This document shows, one piece after another, positions 43,501 through 52,469 of a stretch of DNA of 64,000 bases; positions within the stretch are counted from its first letter, which is position 1, and each line of letters opens with the position of its first letter. The position numbers and the translations under genes are program-made. The notes below the pieces were generated by a model. That model did not search any database, had not been told where the DNA came from, and worked only from the letters and a program-made list of their open reading frames with translations. The stretch spans positions 1-64,000 of the forward strand of contig NZ_QXQA01000015.1 of NCBI RefSeq assembly GCF_003583765.1, written 5' to 3'. The DNA comes from Paenibacillus nanensis. GTDB taxonomy: Bacteria > Bacillota > Bacilli > Paenibacillales > Paenibacillaceae.

Positions 43501-45220
43501 TTAAAGTGGCTTTTTTATAAGACACGAACCCTTCCACGCCTTTGACGTCGAAAGCGATATCCGTTACGCCGCTGTCCTTTGCCTTTTTCAAGAACTGGTA
43601 CACGTTGTCGCTCGTCTGGAATTTCTTCGCATTGGACGCCTGATCCACCCACAGAATGACCTGTTTCTCCCCTACAAAGCCGGGGCGCGCGTAGATCACC
43701 AGATCTCTTTGCTGCTGCAGGATCCCGTTTTTGGTGACTTCGACCTTCGCGTAGTTTACGCCAGCCTCCAGCGGAAGCTCATAAGAGAAAGCACCATCCG
43801 CCGCAAAAGGCACCTCCGCGCCATTCACTTTCAGCTGCGTAACGGCATCTTCTTCCAGATTGCTAAGCTTTCCGGATATCGTGGTCGAATCCTTTGTTTC
43901 GGTGTACATGTCATAATTGTCCAGGCTCATTCTCACCAATAAACCGTTGTCGCCCATCAGCTCGGAGACTGGAACCACATCTCCGTTCTTGCGGAGCTTT
44001 ATCGCATCGCCGACTTTGAAGTAGGTGGCTAAATACCGTTTGATCATATTGTTCGCATAGGAGGAATCCTGCGCGTACAGCACATAGCCGCCTTCCGGAA
44101 TATCCAGCTCCGTCGGGCCGCTCCAGGCCGGCGGATTGCCGCCGATGGATGGATTGACGACATGCGTCACTTTGCTGTCCGGCCCAACCTGCACGGCTAC
44201 GCTTGTGGCGGGAACTGTCAGTACGGTGCCGTAATTGCGGGTGTACAAGCCAACGAAATCGGCTACCCCTGCCTCCGCAGGAGCCACATCCATAACCGTT
44301 ATCTCTTTGCGAGGTCCTTCAAGCGAAATGGTAATATCGATCGGAGCCGCTTCTACTTCGATATAGTCACCGACCTGGCCGGCCCTGTCGTAAGTAATGA
44401 CCACCGTCTTGGCCGACAGCTCCGTTTGTTCCCGCCACAGCTTCACCGTCACTTCATTGCCTCCCTCTGCCAAGGAGAGCGTACGAGCGAAGCTTCCGGT
44501 GCTGCCAAGCTGTGTATCGGTGTCGTTAACCGTAACCCGCAAGCCTTGGTCCGGTCTAAAATTAAGAATCGTGCCCTTCAACTCATAGACAGGTACCGTA
44601 ACGCTCACGGCATCCGCTGCAGGCGAAGTTAAAGCCAGCCCTGGCTGCACGTTCAGAAAATCATCGGCGCTAACAGCAGCTCCGTCCCTCATCAACGTTA
44701 TGACATCCCCCGTTTTGAAATGCTCGTAAACCGGCTTCCGGTATTGCGATGTCGACCAGTCGGAATCGCTGGCCAGCACCACATAGCCTCCTTCCGGTAT
44801 TGTTACCCGGTGACTGGCTTCCCAGGAGGCAGGCTTTCCATTGCTGCCTAACTCCGGGCTCGGACCGTGCACCTTCTTAATAAGGCCGGTATGATCCACC
44901 TCCAATGCGAGATTGCTTTGCTTGACAAAAACTTCGTTGACGTTATCGGTATTCGTCACTCCCGCGCCGCTTGTGAACAAGGATATATAATTGCTTTTTT
45001 GCGGCGGAGCGTCGACATTCTCGTTCACATATTGAACGGCAAGCTCTGTTCCGCCGTCCTGCGAGACCAGATACACCGTACCGTTAGCGGCAAGCGGAGC
45101 AAGCTCTCCCCCCGGCGCCAACGCTTCGCCCTCCGCTGCAAATGCAAGCTGCGGCAGCGATGTCGCAAGTAAAGCGAGGACAAGCCATAAACTGCATAAC
45201 CTAAAAAAACGCTTTGTCAA
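40541..45220 (-). CDS. SLH-anchored GHL10-type family 10 glycosylhydrolase
   Basis: A 1559-residue exported protein. Signal peptide (about 1-29); three copies of a module centred on IPEGGYVVLA/IPEGGYVLYA/IPAGGFVIST, each followed by an Ig-like segment such as VNGAEVPFAADGAFSYELPL; between copies two and three a TIM-barrel glycosidase (about residues 520-900) with VDGVIHDRGRYDNET, GKAIEVSSYVGSWFETYYLN and LDFLMIGAYQETG, resembling GHL10/DUF187-type hydrolases; then a pre-SLH module and three SLH domains. It should cut a polysaccharide at the cell surface. TTG at 45220 is chosen, 5 bases after GGTGG, giving MTKRFFRLCSLW. It follows the sugar ABC genes. A frame to 45274 lacks a better site. Confidence 0.87.
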   Translation of the reverse strand: MTKRFFRLCSLWLVLALLATSLPQLAFAAEGEALAPGGELAPLAANGTVYLVSQDGGTELAVQYVNENVDAPPQKSNYISLFTSGAGVTNTDNVNEVFVKQSNLALEVDHTGLIKKVHGPSPELGSNGKPASWEASHRVTIPEGGYVVLASDSDWSTSQYRKPVYEHFKTGDVITLMRDGAAVSADDFLNVQPGLALTSPAADAVSVTVPVYELKGTILNFRPDQGLRVTVNDTDTQLGSTGSFARTLSLAEGGNEVTVKLWREQTELSAKTVVITYDRAGQVGDYIEVEAAPIDITISLEGPRKEITVMDVAPAEAGVADFVGLYTRNYGTVLTVPATSVAVQVGPDSKVTHVVNPSIGGNPPAWSGPTELDIPEGGYVLYAQDSSYANNMIKRYLATYFKVGDAIKLRKNGDVVPVSELMGDNGLLVRMSLDNYDMYTETKDSTTISGKLSNLEEDAVTQLKVNGAEVPFAADGAFSYELPLEAGVNYAKVEVTKNGILQQQRDLVIYARPGFVGEKQVILWVDQASNAKKFQTSDNVYQFLKKAKDSGVTDIAFDVKGVEGFVSYKKATLTGRPYVSEIKASGKAGASPELDLLQEFIDHGHALGLKIHAAINDFAEGSIASQEFAVLNDHLDWEERVYKHQDGGVIKRLRESSAQGLVAFVNPANDEVRAFQLDTYREVIQNYDVDGVIHDRGRYDNETADFSDETRAKFEAYLAGKGKTLTAWPQDVFRYEGTTRVNGPLINEWWEFRSGVIKSFFGEVKEMVDAYEEQSGKAIEVSSYVGSWFETYYLNGVHWGSPNFRYDERLGLGDAYVYTDDYYKNGYIEHLDFLMIGAYQETGPQVEKYITLGNIVTNGEIPLYAGIAMNNVQEPELQREIFQSGLRNSNGLMLFDASQVNWPVIAASLKDQVYVKDYQLGLSLPAQPEQFLEANYFDINLVEGDINVFSENYGPTSGGGRYNVEVVVNGDGEVTAMPNRNQAITWNWAVLDDTNSAIPAGGFVISTLDPSGTRTNRQLVANAYQIGDTVKSAMLKGYLQYEGMQTTSSSVEIRGQAEVIGSGTAEVRVNGVKVPALSAEGYFSSVVPLALGANTVKIEIYVDDYKTNEKSVVITRNSGGSPAPGPIGTPQPERAKLEWETGANGDRTALLRINKDRMVEELGQLKGKDESDQILGYSVGESDIGDALSVRAVVPTEGIAQALSVLPDGLIELETPFGAFRLPVKGLVDALEDAETGSQLHIGLRAAALTSEAAEQLASQGGSLHGRLALALKLELVSSDGKQTESVESFAGLFGELLLNADTNKSVTVASGESSASKAGQRLTAISINAETGAPAFVPARFIAGENGVQGKLLITGNGLYGLAEIDKSFADMQGHWAEDDVTLLAGKLLVQGSPEGGFAPEDEVSRAEFAALLTRALGLRQVEGDAPPLFKDVHADDWFAEEVAAAADAGLIRGFEDGEFRPDAVITREEMSVMLMRALQAAGIDTASLIEDADLAETSGASDWADLSDWAADAALVAVETELMTGRSGGRFDPHAPTSRAEAAVVLKRLLQYVGYIN

Positions 45221-45270
45221 ATCATCCACCATCCTTAACCAGATTGGTTCTGCTTGAAGTCGCTTGGCAA

Positions 45271-45300
45271 ACAAGCAGCCGCGCCCGCGCGGCCGCTTTT
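45271..45300 (-). terminator. GC-rich hairpin after the binding-protein gene
   Basis: GCAGCCGCGC and GCGCGGCCGC form a stem with a two-base loop; on the minus strand it is followed by TTGTTTGCC. It could reduce, but not wholly stop, transcription into the glycosidase gene. Confidence 0.6.
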
Positions 45301-45347
45301 TTGCCGAAGTGCTCTAGGATGACTCGTAAAACTGCCGATGACTCGCG

Positions 45348-46877
45348 TTACTGCTTCGTTGATTGATACCAGTCGTTCGCGGCCTTGACGTACTCCTCCC
45401 CGCCTTCTGCTTTCCACTTGGCCAGGAACGTGTCGTAATTGTCGATGCTCTCCGATCCGGCAATGTACATCAGCACTTGATCGTCCAGCAGCTTGGTAAG
45501 CTTCTGTTTATTGCGGGAAACCGCGTCGATCGGCGGCGCTGTAGACATCGGATCCACCACGATCGTTGTGTTCGCTGCGTTCGCCTGGAACGCTTCATAA
45601 TAGGATTGCAGGACCGGATCCTTACGGACGCGCGCTTGCCAATACGTCGGATAGTTGTGCTCGTCAACGCCGGTCATGAATACGCTTGCATTCGTCAGAT
45701 CATCATTGAACTTGGGCAGGATCGGATAATATTTGCCGTCCTTCAGCTCATGATGGACGCCTTCCTGACCGATCGCCAGTCCCTTGAACGTGTCCTTCTC
45801 CAGCTTGGCGTCGATCAGCTTGATCGCATCCTCCTTCAGCTTCGACACCTTCGGCACCGCAATGAACCAAGTCGTCGCGAGATTGACGCCAACCTTCGCT
45901 TCGCCGTTACTGCTCTTCAAGTAAGGAATGATACCGATCTTCGCTTCGGGGAAGTTCTGCTTAAGAGCGGCTTCCGCACTCGACGCGCTCCACCAAGCCA
46001 GCTTATACATCGCCGCATTGCCGCTCGAGAACTTCTCGATCGCCTTCGCGCTAGTATTGATCGGCATTTCGGAATCAAGCAGGCCTTCGCTGTAAAGCTT
46101 GTTCATATAGGCCAAAAATTGCTTCATCTCCGGAAGCTCCGCTTTATGTACAAGCTTGCCGTCGATGTCGTTCCACTCATTGACAACGCCGAAGGCGGTT
46201 GCAATATCGCCGTAGATGGAATCCTTCGTTCCCGTAAGCGGAACGATGTTTTTCGCTTCTTTGATCGCCTTCAGCACTTCATACAGCTCATCGGGGTTCG
46301 TCGGATGCTGCAGTCCCAGCTCATCCATCCAGTCCTGACGGACGACCAGCTCCTCGCCGACGCTGATGCCGGAACCCGTTTCCGGGATGGCATAAATCTT
46401 GCCGTCAATCATTGCGCTTCCCCATGAATCGTCTTTGATCGCGGCTTTGATATTCGGTCCAAGCTGCTCGATCAGCTCGTCGAGCGGCTCGAGCGCGCCC
46501 TCGGTTGCCAGCTTGTAGAATTGGGCGGCTCCCAGCTTCATTAGGTCGAAATTTTGTTTGTTAGCTACCATCAAGTTCAGCTTTTCGTCGGCGTTCTCGG
46601 CAGGAAGCATCTCGTATTTAATGGGATAACCCGTCGCTTCCGTAATGAATTTGCTTACCGGATCTTGGTTAGGGTCGAACAGGCCGTACTGCATGAGCAT
46701 CGTCAGCTCAGGCTTCTCGCCGCCGTCGTTCCCAGCGTCCGGCGTTGCGGACGCTTCGGAATTCGCGCTGGCGGATGGCGATGGCGACGAGGATGGCGCA
46801 TTGTTTCCGCCGCCGCTGCATGCGGCAAGCGTGAGCGTAAACGCGGCGATTAGGGCTAATACCGAATTTTTTCTCAT
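45348..46877 (-). CDS. Extracellular solute-binding lipoprotein, LplA-like
   Basis: A 509-residue sugar-binding lipoprotein: signal peptide with lipobox LAAC (Cys20), a Ser/Pro-rich linker, then a two-lobed family 1 binding fold (ELTMLMQYGLFDPNQDPVSK, KIYAIPETGSGISVGEELVV, LEKDTFKGLAIGQEGVHHEL). It delivers an oligosaccharide to the two permeases encoded just upstream. GGGAGG precedes the ATG by 6 bases. It is third in the unit 48804-45348; the glycosidase gene lies 127 bases further on. Confidence 0.9.
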   Translation of the reverse strand: MRKNSVLALIAAFTLTLAACSGGGNNAPSSSPSPSASANSEASATPDAGNDGGEKPELTMLMQYGLFDPNQDPVSKFITEATGYPIKYEMLPAENADEKLNLMVANKQNFDLMKLGAAQFYKLATEGALEPLDELIEQLGPNIKAAIKDDSWGSAMIDGKIYAIPETGSGISVGEELVVRQDWMDELGLQHPTNPDELYEVLKAIKEAKNIVPLTGTKDSIYGDIATAFGVVNEWNDIDGKLVHKAELPEMKQFLAYMNKLYSEGLLDSEMPINTSAKAIEKFSSGNAAMYKLAWWSASSAEAALKQNFPEAKIGIIPYLKSSNGEAKVGVNLATTWFIAVPKVSKLKEDAIKLIDAKLEKDTFKGLAIGQEGVHHELKDGKYYPILPKFNDDLTNASVFMTGVDEHNYPTYWQARVRKDPVLQSYYEAFQANAANTTIVVDPMSTAPPIDAVSRNKQKLTKLLDDQVLMYIAGSESIDNYDTFLAKWKAEGGEEYVKAANDWYQSTKQ

Positions 46878-46974
46878 AGATTAACCTCCCGATTTTGTGA
46901 TCAAGCCAACTATTGAACGGCAGACCCGTTGACTGGACTTCCTAGCAGCATCACCGCCTCTCATAAGCCTTCTT

Positions 46975-47850
46975 TTAGCCTTTGACTGAACCGAGAAGCA
47001 CGCCTTTGACAAAATATTTTTGCAGGAACGGATAAACGAATAGAATCGGAAGCGTCGCCAGCAGGATTGAAGCGGCTTGAATCGACTGCGGTGTCGTGTT
47101 AAGCGCCGCATCCACATTGTCCTTCAGAAATTCGCCGCTGGACGATACCAACAGCTCCTTCAGGAACAGCTGCAGCGGCTTCAAATCCTGGTCGGTGATG
47201 TAAATCATCGCCGTGAAATAATCGTTCCAGAATGCGACGGCGAAAAACAAAGCGATGGTCGCCAATACCGGCAACGACAGCGGCAGGATGATGGAAAACA
47301 GGATCCGGACGTTGCTCGCTCCGTCGATCTTCGCAGACTCCTCAAGACCATCAGGAAGTCCTTCGAAATAGTTTTTGATGATGAGCATATTAAAAACGTT
47401 GATGGCCGCTGGCAGGAAAAGCACCGGCAGTTTGTTAATCAAGCCAAGCTCCTGCATAAGCAGATAAGTCGGGATTAGCCCTCCGCTGAACAGCATCGTA
47501 AAAATGAACATCAGCAGCAGCCATTTCCTCCCCCTAAGCTGAACGCGGGATAAGGGATACGCCGTTATCGTTGTCACGAACAAACCTACTGCTGTGCCTA
47601 CGATGGCAAGCAAGACAGACGTTTTTAAGGCGTTCAAAAACATGTCGTTCTCCAGCACATAACGGTAGGTTCCCATCTGAAAGCCAACCGGCAGCAGGTT
47701 CACCTTCCCGGATATGACGGCTGATTCGCTGCTGAGCGACTTGGCGATCAAGTTAATAAAGGGAAGCAGCGTCGAAAATCCGAGCAGAATAAAAAACGTA
47801 TAGTTGAAAACGTTGAACAGCTTTTCCGAAAACGTCTGTTTTAAAGACAT
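46975..47850 (-). CDS. Carbohydrate ABC permease, LplC/YtcP-like
   Basis: A 291-residue inner-membrane permease with six helices and the EAA loop in GLPDGLEESAKIDGASNVRI (about residues 180-199), where the ATPase docks. SLSSESAVISGKVNLLPVGF near the N-terminus is typical of the LplC group. It lies 18 bases after the LplB-like gene. No ATPase is encoded nearby, which is usual for this family: a shared MsmX-type ATPase is supplied from elsewhere. Confidence 0.93.
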   Translation of the reverse strand: MSLKQTFSEKLFNVFNYTFFILLGFSTLLPFINLIAKSLSSESAVISGKVNLLPVGFQMGTYRYVLENDMFLNALKTSVLLAIVGTAVGLFVTTITAYPLSRVQLRGRKWLLLMFIFTMLFSGGLIPTYLLMQELGLINKLPVLFLPAAINVFNMLIIKNYFEGLPDGLEESAKIDGASNVRILFSIILPLSLPVLATIALFFAVAFWNDYFTAMIYITDQDLKPLQLFLKELLVSSSGEFLKDNVDAALNTTPQSIQAASILLATLPILFVYPFLQKYFVKGVLLGSVKG

Positions 47851-47868
47851 AGCCTCACTCCCCTCCCA

Positions 47869-48804
47869 TTACCAGATGCCTCGCTGCAAATATTTCCGGC
47901 TGAGCGCGTTGCCCGCGATGACAAGCGTAAACGCGATGACGGATTCGAACACGCCGACGGCTGTTGTAAAGCTGTAGTCTTGATTGCCGATCCCCATCCG
48001 GTACACATACGTCCCGATAACATCGGATACTTTGTAGACGGTGGGATTGTACATCACGAGAATTTGTTCGGTCCCGGCTTCCAGAATGCTCCCCAGGCGC
48101 AGGATGAACATCAAGAGAATGATTGGAGCGATGCCGGGCAGCGTAATGTGCCAAAGCTGCCTCATCCTTCCCGCCCCGTCGATCTTCGCCGCTTCGTACA
48201 GACCGGGATCGATGGTGGCGAAAGCCGCGAGGTAGACGATTGTGCTCCAGCCTGTCTCCTTCCAGCCCGCCGACGTAATAAGCACGCCTCGGAAAACGCT
48301 GTTATCGAGGAAGAAGGAGATCGGCTCCATGCCGAGCGCCGTAAGCGCCTTGTTCACGAGACCGCCGTTGCTGGACAGCAAATCGATAAATAAGCCGCTG
48401 ACGATAACCCAGGACAAGAAATGAGGCAAATAAATGACGGTCTGCACGACGCGTTTAAACAGCATCAGCCTCAGTTCATTCAGCATAAGGGCTATAACAA
48501 TGGGTAACGGGAAAAGAATGCCGATTTTCAAAAAGCTGATGATCACCGTATTTTCGAACACATGCAGGAAGTCGGGCGAGCTGAACAGCTTGGCAAAATG
48601 CTTCCACCCTACCCAAGGGCTTGCGGCGTAACCGTCAAAGATGTTGAAATCCTTGAATGCGATCGTAATGCCGTACATCGGAGCGTATTTGAATAACAGA
48701 AGAAGCGACACGCCGGGTATCAGCAATGCGTATAAATCCCAGTCCCGCTTCAGATCAGTAGCCAGTTTCGCGAAATATCCCCGTTTCGCCGACGCGCTTT
48801 TCAT
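47869..48804 (-). CDS. Carbohydrate ABC permease, LplB-like
   Basis: A 311-residue permease with six helices; KYAPMYGITIAFKDFNIFDG near residue 45 and the EAA loop DPGLYEAAKIDGAGRMRQLW near residue 200 are characteristic of LplB/YtcP-system permeases. It forms the transmembrane pore with the LplC-like partner. GAGGGGGG lies 5 bases before the ATG. It is the first gene of the import unit, behind the element at 48866 that is shared with the operon at 58858. Confidence 0.93.
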   Translation of the reverse strand: MKSASAKRGYFAKLATDLKRDWDLYALLIPGVSLLLLFKYAPMYGITIAFKDFNIFDGYAASPWVGWKHFAKLFSSPDFLHVFENTVIISFLKIGILFPLPIVIALMLNELRLMLFKRVVQTVIYLPHFLSWVIVSGLFIDLLSSNGGLVNKALTALGMEPISFFLDNSVFRGVLITSAGWKETGWSTIVYLAAFATIDPGLYEAAKIDGAGRMRQLWHITLPGIAPIILLMFILRLGSILEAGTEQILVMYNPTVYKVSDVIGTYVYRMGIGNQDYSFTTAVGVFESVIAFTLVIAGNALSRKYLQRGIW

Positions 48805-48865
48805 GCGATCCCCCCTCGGTTTGCTGCTTTCTATCTCAAATTTTAGTCCCGATTTGCGAGGGTTT

Positions 48866-48902
48866 ATAGGGTACAGCCATTACTCTTTTTGGTACTTTGA
48901 TG
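48866..48902 (-). promoter_or_regulatory. Shared regulatory element, permease-unit copy
   Basis: On the minus strand CATCAAAGTACCAAAAAGAG is followed by TAATGGCTGTACCCTAT and then AAAC. It matches the element at 58946-58982 at 31 of 37 positions. GTACC occurs twice, 21 bp apart, as expected for direct AraC-type half-sites on one helix face. TATAAA next to it may be the -10. It lies about 60 bases ahead of the LplB-like start. Confidence 0.7.
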
Positions 48903-48921
48903 TCGGTTTTGGAGCGTATAA

Positions 48922-48962
48922 CAAAAAATCCCGAACCGCTTTCCAAATGAAAGCGTTTCAGG
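48922..48962 (-). terminator. Rho-independent terminator of the sensor/regulator operon
   Basis: On the minus strand CCTGAAACGCTTTC pairs with GAAAGCGGTTCGG, followed by ATTTTTTGTT. It lies 35 bases after the stop of the regulator gene and just upstream of the shared element. Confidence 0.85.
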
Positions 48963-48996
48963 ATTATAAATGGCGTTATTTATATGTCAGGTATAG

Positions 48997-50604
48997 TTAC
49001 GCCTTAATGCCGCCGGGGGTGATTCCCCAGTACTTTCGAAATACTTTGGTAAAGTAGCTGACATCTCTATAGCCGACCAGCCGCGCCGCGTCGTACACCT
49101 TTCCGCCTTCCTGCAGCACGGCTTTGGCCCGCTCCATCTTACGCTCCAGCACATAGGCGGAGAACGATACGCCCGTCTCCTGCTTGAACAACCGGCTAAC
49201 GTACGACGAGTTGACGAAGAGCCGGTCCGCCACCGTATGCAGCGTTATATCCCGGTCTATTTCCTGATCGACAATCGCTAGAATGGAGCGAATGAGCCCG
49301 TTGCTGGTCAATCTCCGCTGGCGCTGCAAATACGCGCAAATATGGGCTACGTTTCGCGCCAGCCAAGCGCGCGTATGCTCCTTGCTGGTCAGCAGCCTGA
49401 CATTTCCGAAGAAGGCCGTATCATCTCCCGCCACGTCCTTGATCATCCAGCCCTGCTTCTGGATCATGCGGATAAACAAGCTGCTCAAGTAAAGCACGGC
49501 CTCGTGCACCTCTTCGGCGGATTCGGCCGGCTCGAGGCTTTTGTCGCATAGGTCCTGCAGCGCTTCGAGCGCTTTCGTCTCATCGGCCAATTCGAGGGCA
49601 ATCTCGAGCGCCTTCTCCAGCGCCGGCTGCGACCGCACGCCTTGCTGCTTCCGTTCTTGCTCGCGGTAAGGAATGACAATATCATGCCCGTACACGATTC
49701 GTTCCTGCAAGGCGCGAAAGGCTTGAGCGTACAATTCGCTCATCTCTCCGACGCTGCCGGCGCCGGAGCAAATACCGGCGCTTGCGGTTAAGTCCAGCGT
49801 CTCCCGAGCCCGGGAGAGCAGCTGCATCACCGATGCCTGCACCCGCAAGGCAAAATCGTCCTCGTTATCCTCCGGAGGCAGCGTAAAAACAAGAAGCGTA
49901 TAGCCATGACGGTCCGGACAAACCCAGCATGATGGAGCGGGCAGCAGCTCCTTCGCCAAGCATTGGAGCGAGAAATGCCGCATCGGCGCATTTTCCGCCT
50001 TAAACCGAACCTCCTCTTGCGGAGAAGAGTCGACATCTACAAGCGCAACGGCGATCCGGTCCCGCTCAGACAGCCCAATTTGGTACTCCCTGCATTTGTT
50101 CAGCACCTCCTCCGTTTCATAGACGCCTGCCGTCCATTGCTGGAAAAATCCGCTTTGCAAATGCGGCAAATGCTCCTGCCATTTGACCTTCAGCTCCGAC
50201 TGCTCCCGCCACCGTTCCATTTCCGCGCGAAGCTGGCGGGCAGCCTCCAGCACCGCCGCCAATATCTCGTCCTCGGCGGCCGGCTTCAGCAAATATTGCG
50301 ACACGCCTTGAGCCATAGCGTCTTGCGCATATCCGAAATTGTCATGACCGCTTAAAATGATCAGCTTAAGCATGGAGCCGTACTCCGGACGCTCTCTCAG
50401 CTTGCGCGCGAGCGTCAGCCCGTCCATCTCCGGCATCTGCACATCGATCAGCATAATGTCCGGCCGTTTCCTCTCCGCCAGACGCAGCGCTTCAACGCCG
50501 TTCGCGGCCAAGCCGACAACCTCGATCCCGTGCTCTTCCCAAGGGATGTTGTTCGCAAGCCCCTGGCGCAGACGAATCTCATCCTCGACAATGATCAAAT
50601 TCAT
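48997..50604 (-). CDS. Response regulator with AraC DNA-binding domain, YesN-like
   Basis: A 535-residue regulator. The receiver domain (1-120) has acidic Glu7-Asp8 and phosphoacceptor Asp54 in MLIDVQMPEMDG; a long linker follows (130-420), and a C-terminal AraC domain (about 430-535) contains LHTVADRLFVNSSYVSRLFK and VYDAARLVGYRDVSYFTKVF. It should bind promoter direct repeats after phosphorylation by the adjacent kinase. Its ATG overlaps the kinase stop (ATGA), giving coupled translation. Likely targets are the elements at 48866 and 58946. Confidence 0.92.
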   Translation of the reverse strand: MNLIIVEDEIRLRQGLANNIPWEEHGIEVVGLAANGVEALRLAERKRPDIMLIDVQMPEMDGLTLARKLRERPEYGSMLKLIILSGHDNFGYAQDAMAQGVSQYLLKPAAEDEILAAVLEAARQLRAEMERWREQSELKVKWQEHLPHLQSGFFQQWTAGVYETEEVLNKCREYQIGLSERDRIAVALVDVDSSPQEEVRFKAENAPMRHFSLQCLAKELLPAPSCWVCPDRHGYTLLVFTLPPEDNEDDFALRVQASVMQLLSRARETLDLTASAGICSGAGSVGEMSELYAQAFRALQERIVYGHDIVIPYREQERKQQGVRSQPALEKALEIALELADETKALEALQDLCDKSLEPAESAEEVHEAVLYLSSLFIRMIQKQGWMIKDVAGDDTAFFGNVRLLTSKEHTRAWLARNVAHICAYLQRQRRLTSNGLIRSILAIVDQEIDRDITLHTVADRLFVNSSYVSRLFKQETGVSFSAYVLERKMERAKAVLQEGGKVYDAARLVGYRDVSYFTKVFRKYWGITPGGIKA

Positions 50605-52469
50605 GCGGATCTCTCCCCTTTATCCCATGTTTGCCGTTCCGGCGCGCGGAAGCCTTCCTTGCATCGCGCAAGCGGCAGCGTGACGATAACCGAAGTACCT
50701 TCCCCCTTGACGCTGCCGATGGCAAGCCCTGCGCCTTCGCCGTAATACAGCTTGAGCCTTGTTACAACATTGCGGAGGCCGAACAAATCTTTGTACTCCT
50801 CCTCAAGCGAAAAGAGGTCGTAGTCGGACCGGCTGAGACGCTCCAGCTCCTGCCGTATGTAGGACACGCGCTCCTCGGACATGCCGTCGCCATTGTCCCG
50901 AACTTCGATATGGACGGTTTCCCCCTTCTCGATCCAGCTGGAGATCATGAGCATGCCGCCTTCCGTTTTGCCCTCCATGCCATGCAGAATCGCGTTTTCG
51001 ACCAGCGGCTGGAGCAGCAGCTTCATGATCGGCACCGAGCGGCTTTCCTCTTGAATGTTGTATTGTACCGTGAAGCTGTCCAAGAAGCGTATTTGCTGGA
51101 TGCGAATGTAGTAATGGAGATGAGAGATGCTCTCATCAATCGTGAAGACTTCCTTGCCTTTATTCAGACTGAGACGGAAAAAGCGGGACAAATTAAGCAC
51201 CATCTCGCTGATCTCGTCCGCCTCGTAGTTTTTGGCTGTCCAGTTGATGGAATCAAGCGTGTTGTACAGAAAATGCGGATTGATCTGCGACTGCAAAAAA
51301 TTAAGCTCCGTCTTGGCCAATCTGAGCTGCTGCTCATAATGCTCCTCGATTAAGCGCCGCTGGTTCACGACCATCCTGTTGAACGCTTCCGTCAAATACC
51401 CCAGTTCGTCCTGCCGCTTGTTCGGCAGCTGTACGTTCATATTCCCGGTCCCTAGCCGTTTCATCCCTTTGTATAGCTTATCGACAGGTGAAGCGATGCC
51501 GATATAGACGATCCATGAAATGCCTATGGCGAGCAGCACGCTGATGACGATAATGCCAACCGTGTACAGCTGCAGTTGATCCGTTTGGGCATAGAGCTCT
51601 TTCACCGGCTGAACAAGCGTAAGCCGCCACTTGGAATACGGGGAATCGATCGATACCGTTATTTTACCGTCCGTTGTTTTCGTCGAGCCGGGCACACTGT
51701 CTCCATAAGCCAAGATATGGTCCGTTCCTTCTTGATTGCCCGTACCGGCAATCAGCTTGCCGTAATCGCTATATAAATAAATAGTCGCCGAGGGAGATGG
51801 AAGAAGCGACTTCATCAATCTCGTCAGCTTGCTCTCGTCGAGCGTGATGATAACGATATCCGCACGACGTTTGGTATTATAAAGATCCATCGTGCGCATG
51901 AGCGACACGCTGTCCGTATGGACCAAATCTCCGAACGTCTCATCCCCGGCAATCGGATCTTCGGCGAGCACATAAGTAATTTCCGTTCCGCTTGTAATTG
52001 CCGTATTTTCCAGCCATTGCTGCTGCTCCGGCGAAGCCAGCCGGCGTCCCCCATAATGGGTGGAAATCATCATATGGGAGGGCTGGTGGTACAGCGATAT
52101 TTGCGACACGATATGATTAATGGAATTGACATTGGACAGCTCCTCCAATAGCCGCGAGAACTCCACAATCGATTTGGGCGACAATTCCTCGCCGCTCGCC
52201 GCCAGAAGGTCGATAAACGCGGGATCCGTCGCAATCAGCGTCGAGATCTCCTCGACATTTTGAAGTGTCAAGTCTATATAGTCCATGGCCGAGCCCAGCA
52301 CCGCTTCCGACCGTTCCACCGCTTGATCGTGCAGGATGATGCGCGAGCGTTCAACGGCAAATAGACTGACAATGACAAGCGGCAGCAAGATCAGCAGGAA
52401 ATAACAGGTTAGCCGAAATTGGATTTTTCGGGGGAAGAGCTCTCGGAACCACTGCACGGGATTTCTCAT
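50601..52469 (-). CDS. Sensor histidine kinase, YesM-like
   Basis: A 622-residue membrane kinase. TM1 at 20-38, an extracytoplasmic Cache-like sensor (40-298), TM2 at 301-324, HAMP at 325-375, the His_kinase domain with His399 in QINPHFLYNTLD, and an ATPase domain with Asn492 (VENAILHGMEG) and the G-box DNGDGM at 525-530. It should phosphorylate the YesN-like regulator. The start is ATG at 52469, set by a 4-base ATGA overlap with the binding-protein stop; the longer frame would run into that gene. Confidence 0.92.
   Translation of the reverse strand: MRNPVQWFRELFPRKIQFRLTCYFLLILLPLVIVSLFAVERSRIILHDQAVERSEAVLGSAMDYIDLTLQNVEEISTLIATDPAFIDLLAASGEELSPKSIVEFSRLLEELSNVNSINHIVSQISLYHQPSHMMISTHYGGRRLASPEQQQWLENTAITSGTEITYVLAEDPIAGDETFGDLVHTDSVSLMRTMDLYNTKRRADIVIITLDESKLTRLMKSLLPSPSATIYLYSDYGKLIAGTGNQEGTDHILAYGDSVPGSTKTTDGKITVSIDSPYSKWRLTLVQPVKELYAQTDQLQLYTVGIIVISVLLAIGISWIVYIGIASPVDKLYKGMKRLGTGNMNVQLPNKRQDELGYLTEAFNRMVVNQRRLIEEHYEQQLRLAKTELNFLQSQINPHFLYNTLDSINWTAKNYEADEISEMVLNLSRFFRLSLNKGKEVFTIDESISHLHYYIRIQQIRFLDSFTVQYNIQEESRSVPIMKLLLQPLVENAILHGMEGKTEGGMLMISSWIEKGETVHIEVRDNGDGMSEERVSYIRQELERLSRSDYDLFSLEEEYKDLFGLRNVVTRLKLYYGEGAGLAIGSVKGEGTSVIVTLPLARCKEGFRAPERQTWDKGERSA

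Noticed and set aside
42827..43504. 225-residue plus-strand frame inside the glycosidase gene
   Set aside because: It is a shadow of the opposite coding strand with no ribosome-binding site and shadow-type composition.
45363..46427. 354-residue plus-strand frame opposite the binding-protein gene
   Set aside because: The minus-strand gene has a signal peptide and family motifs; the plus frame is Arg/Leu/His-rich and lacks a start site.
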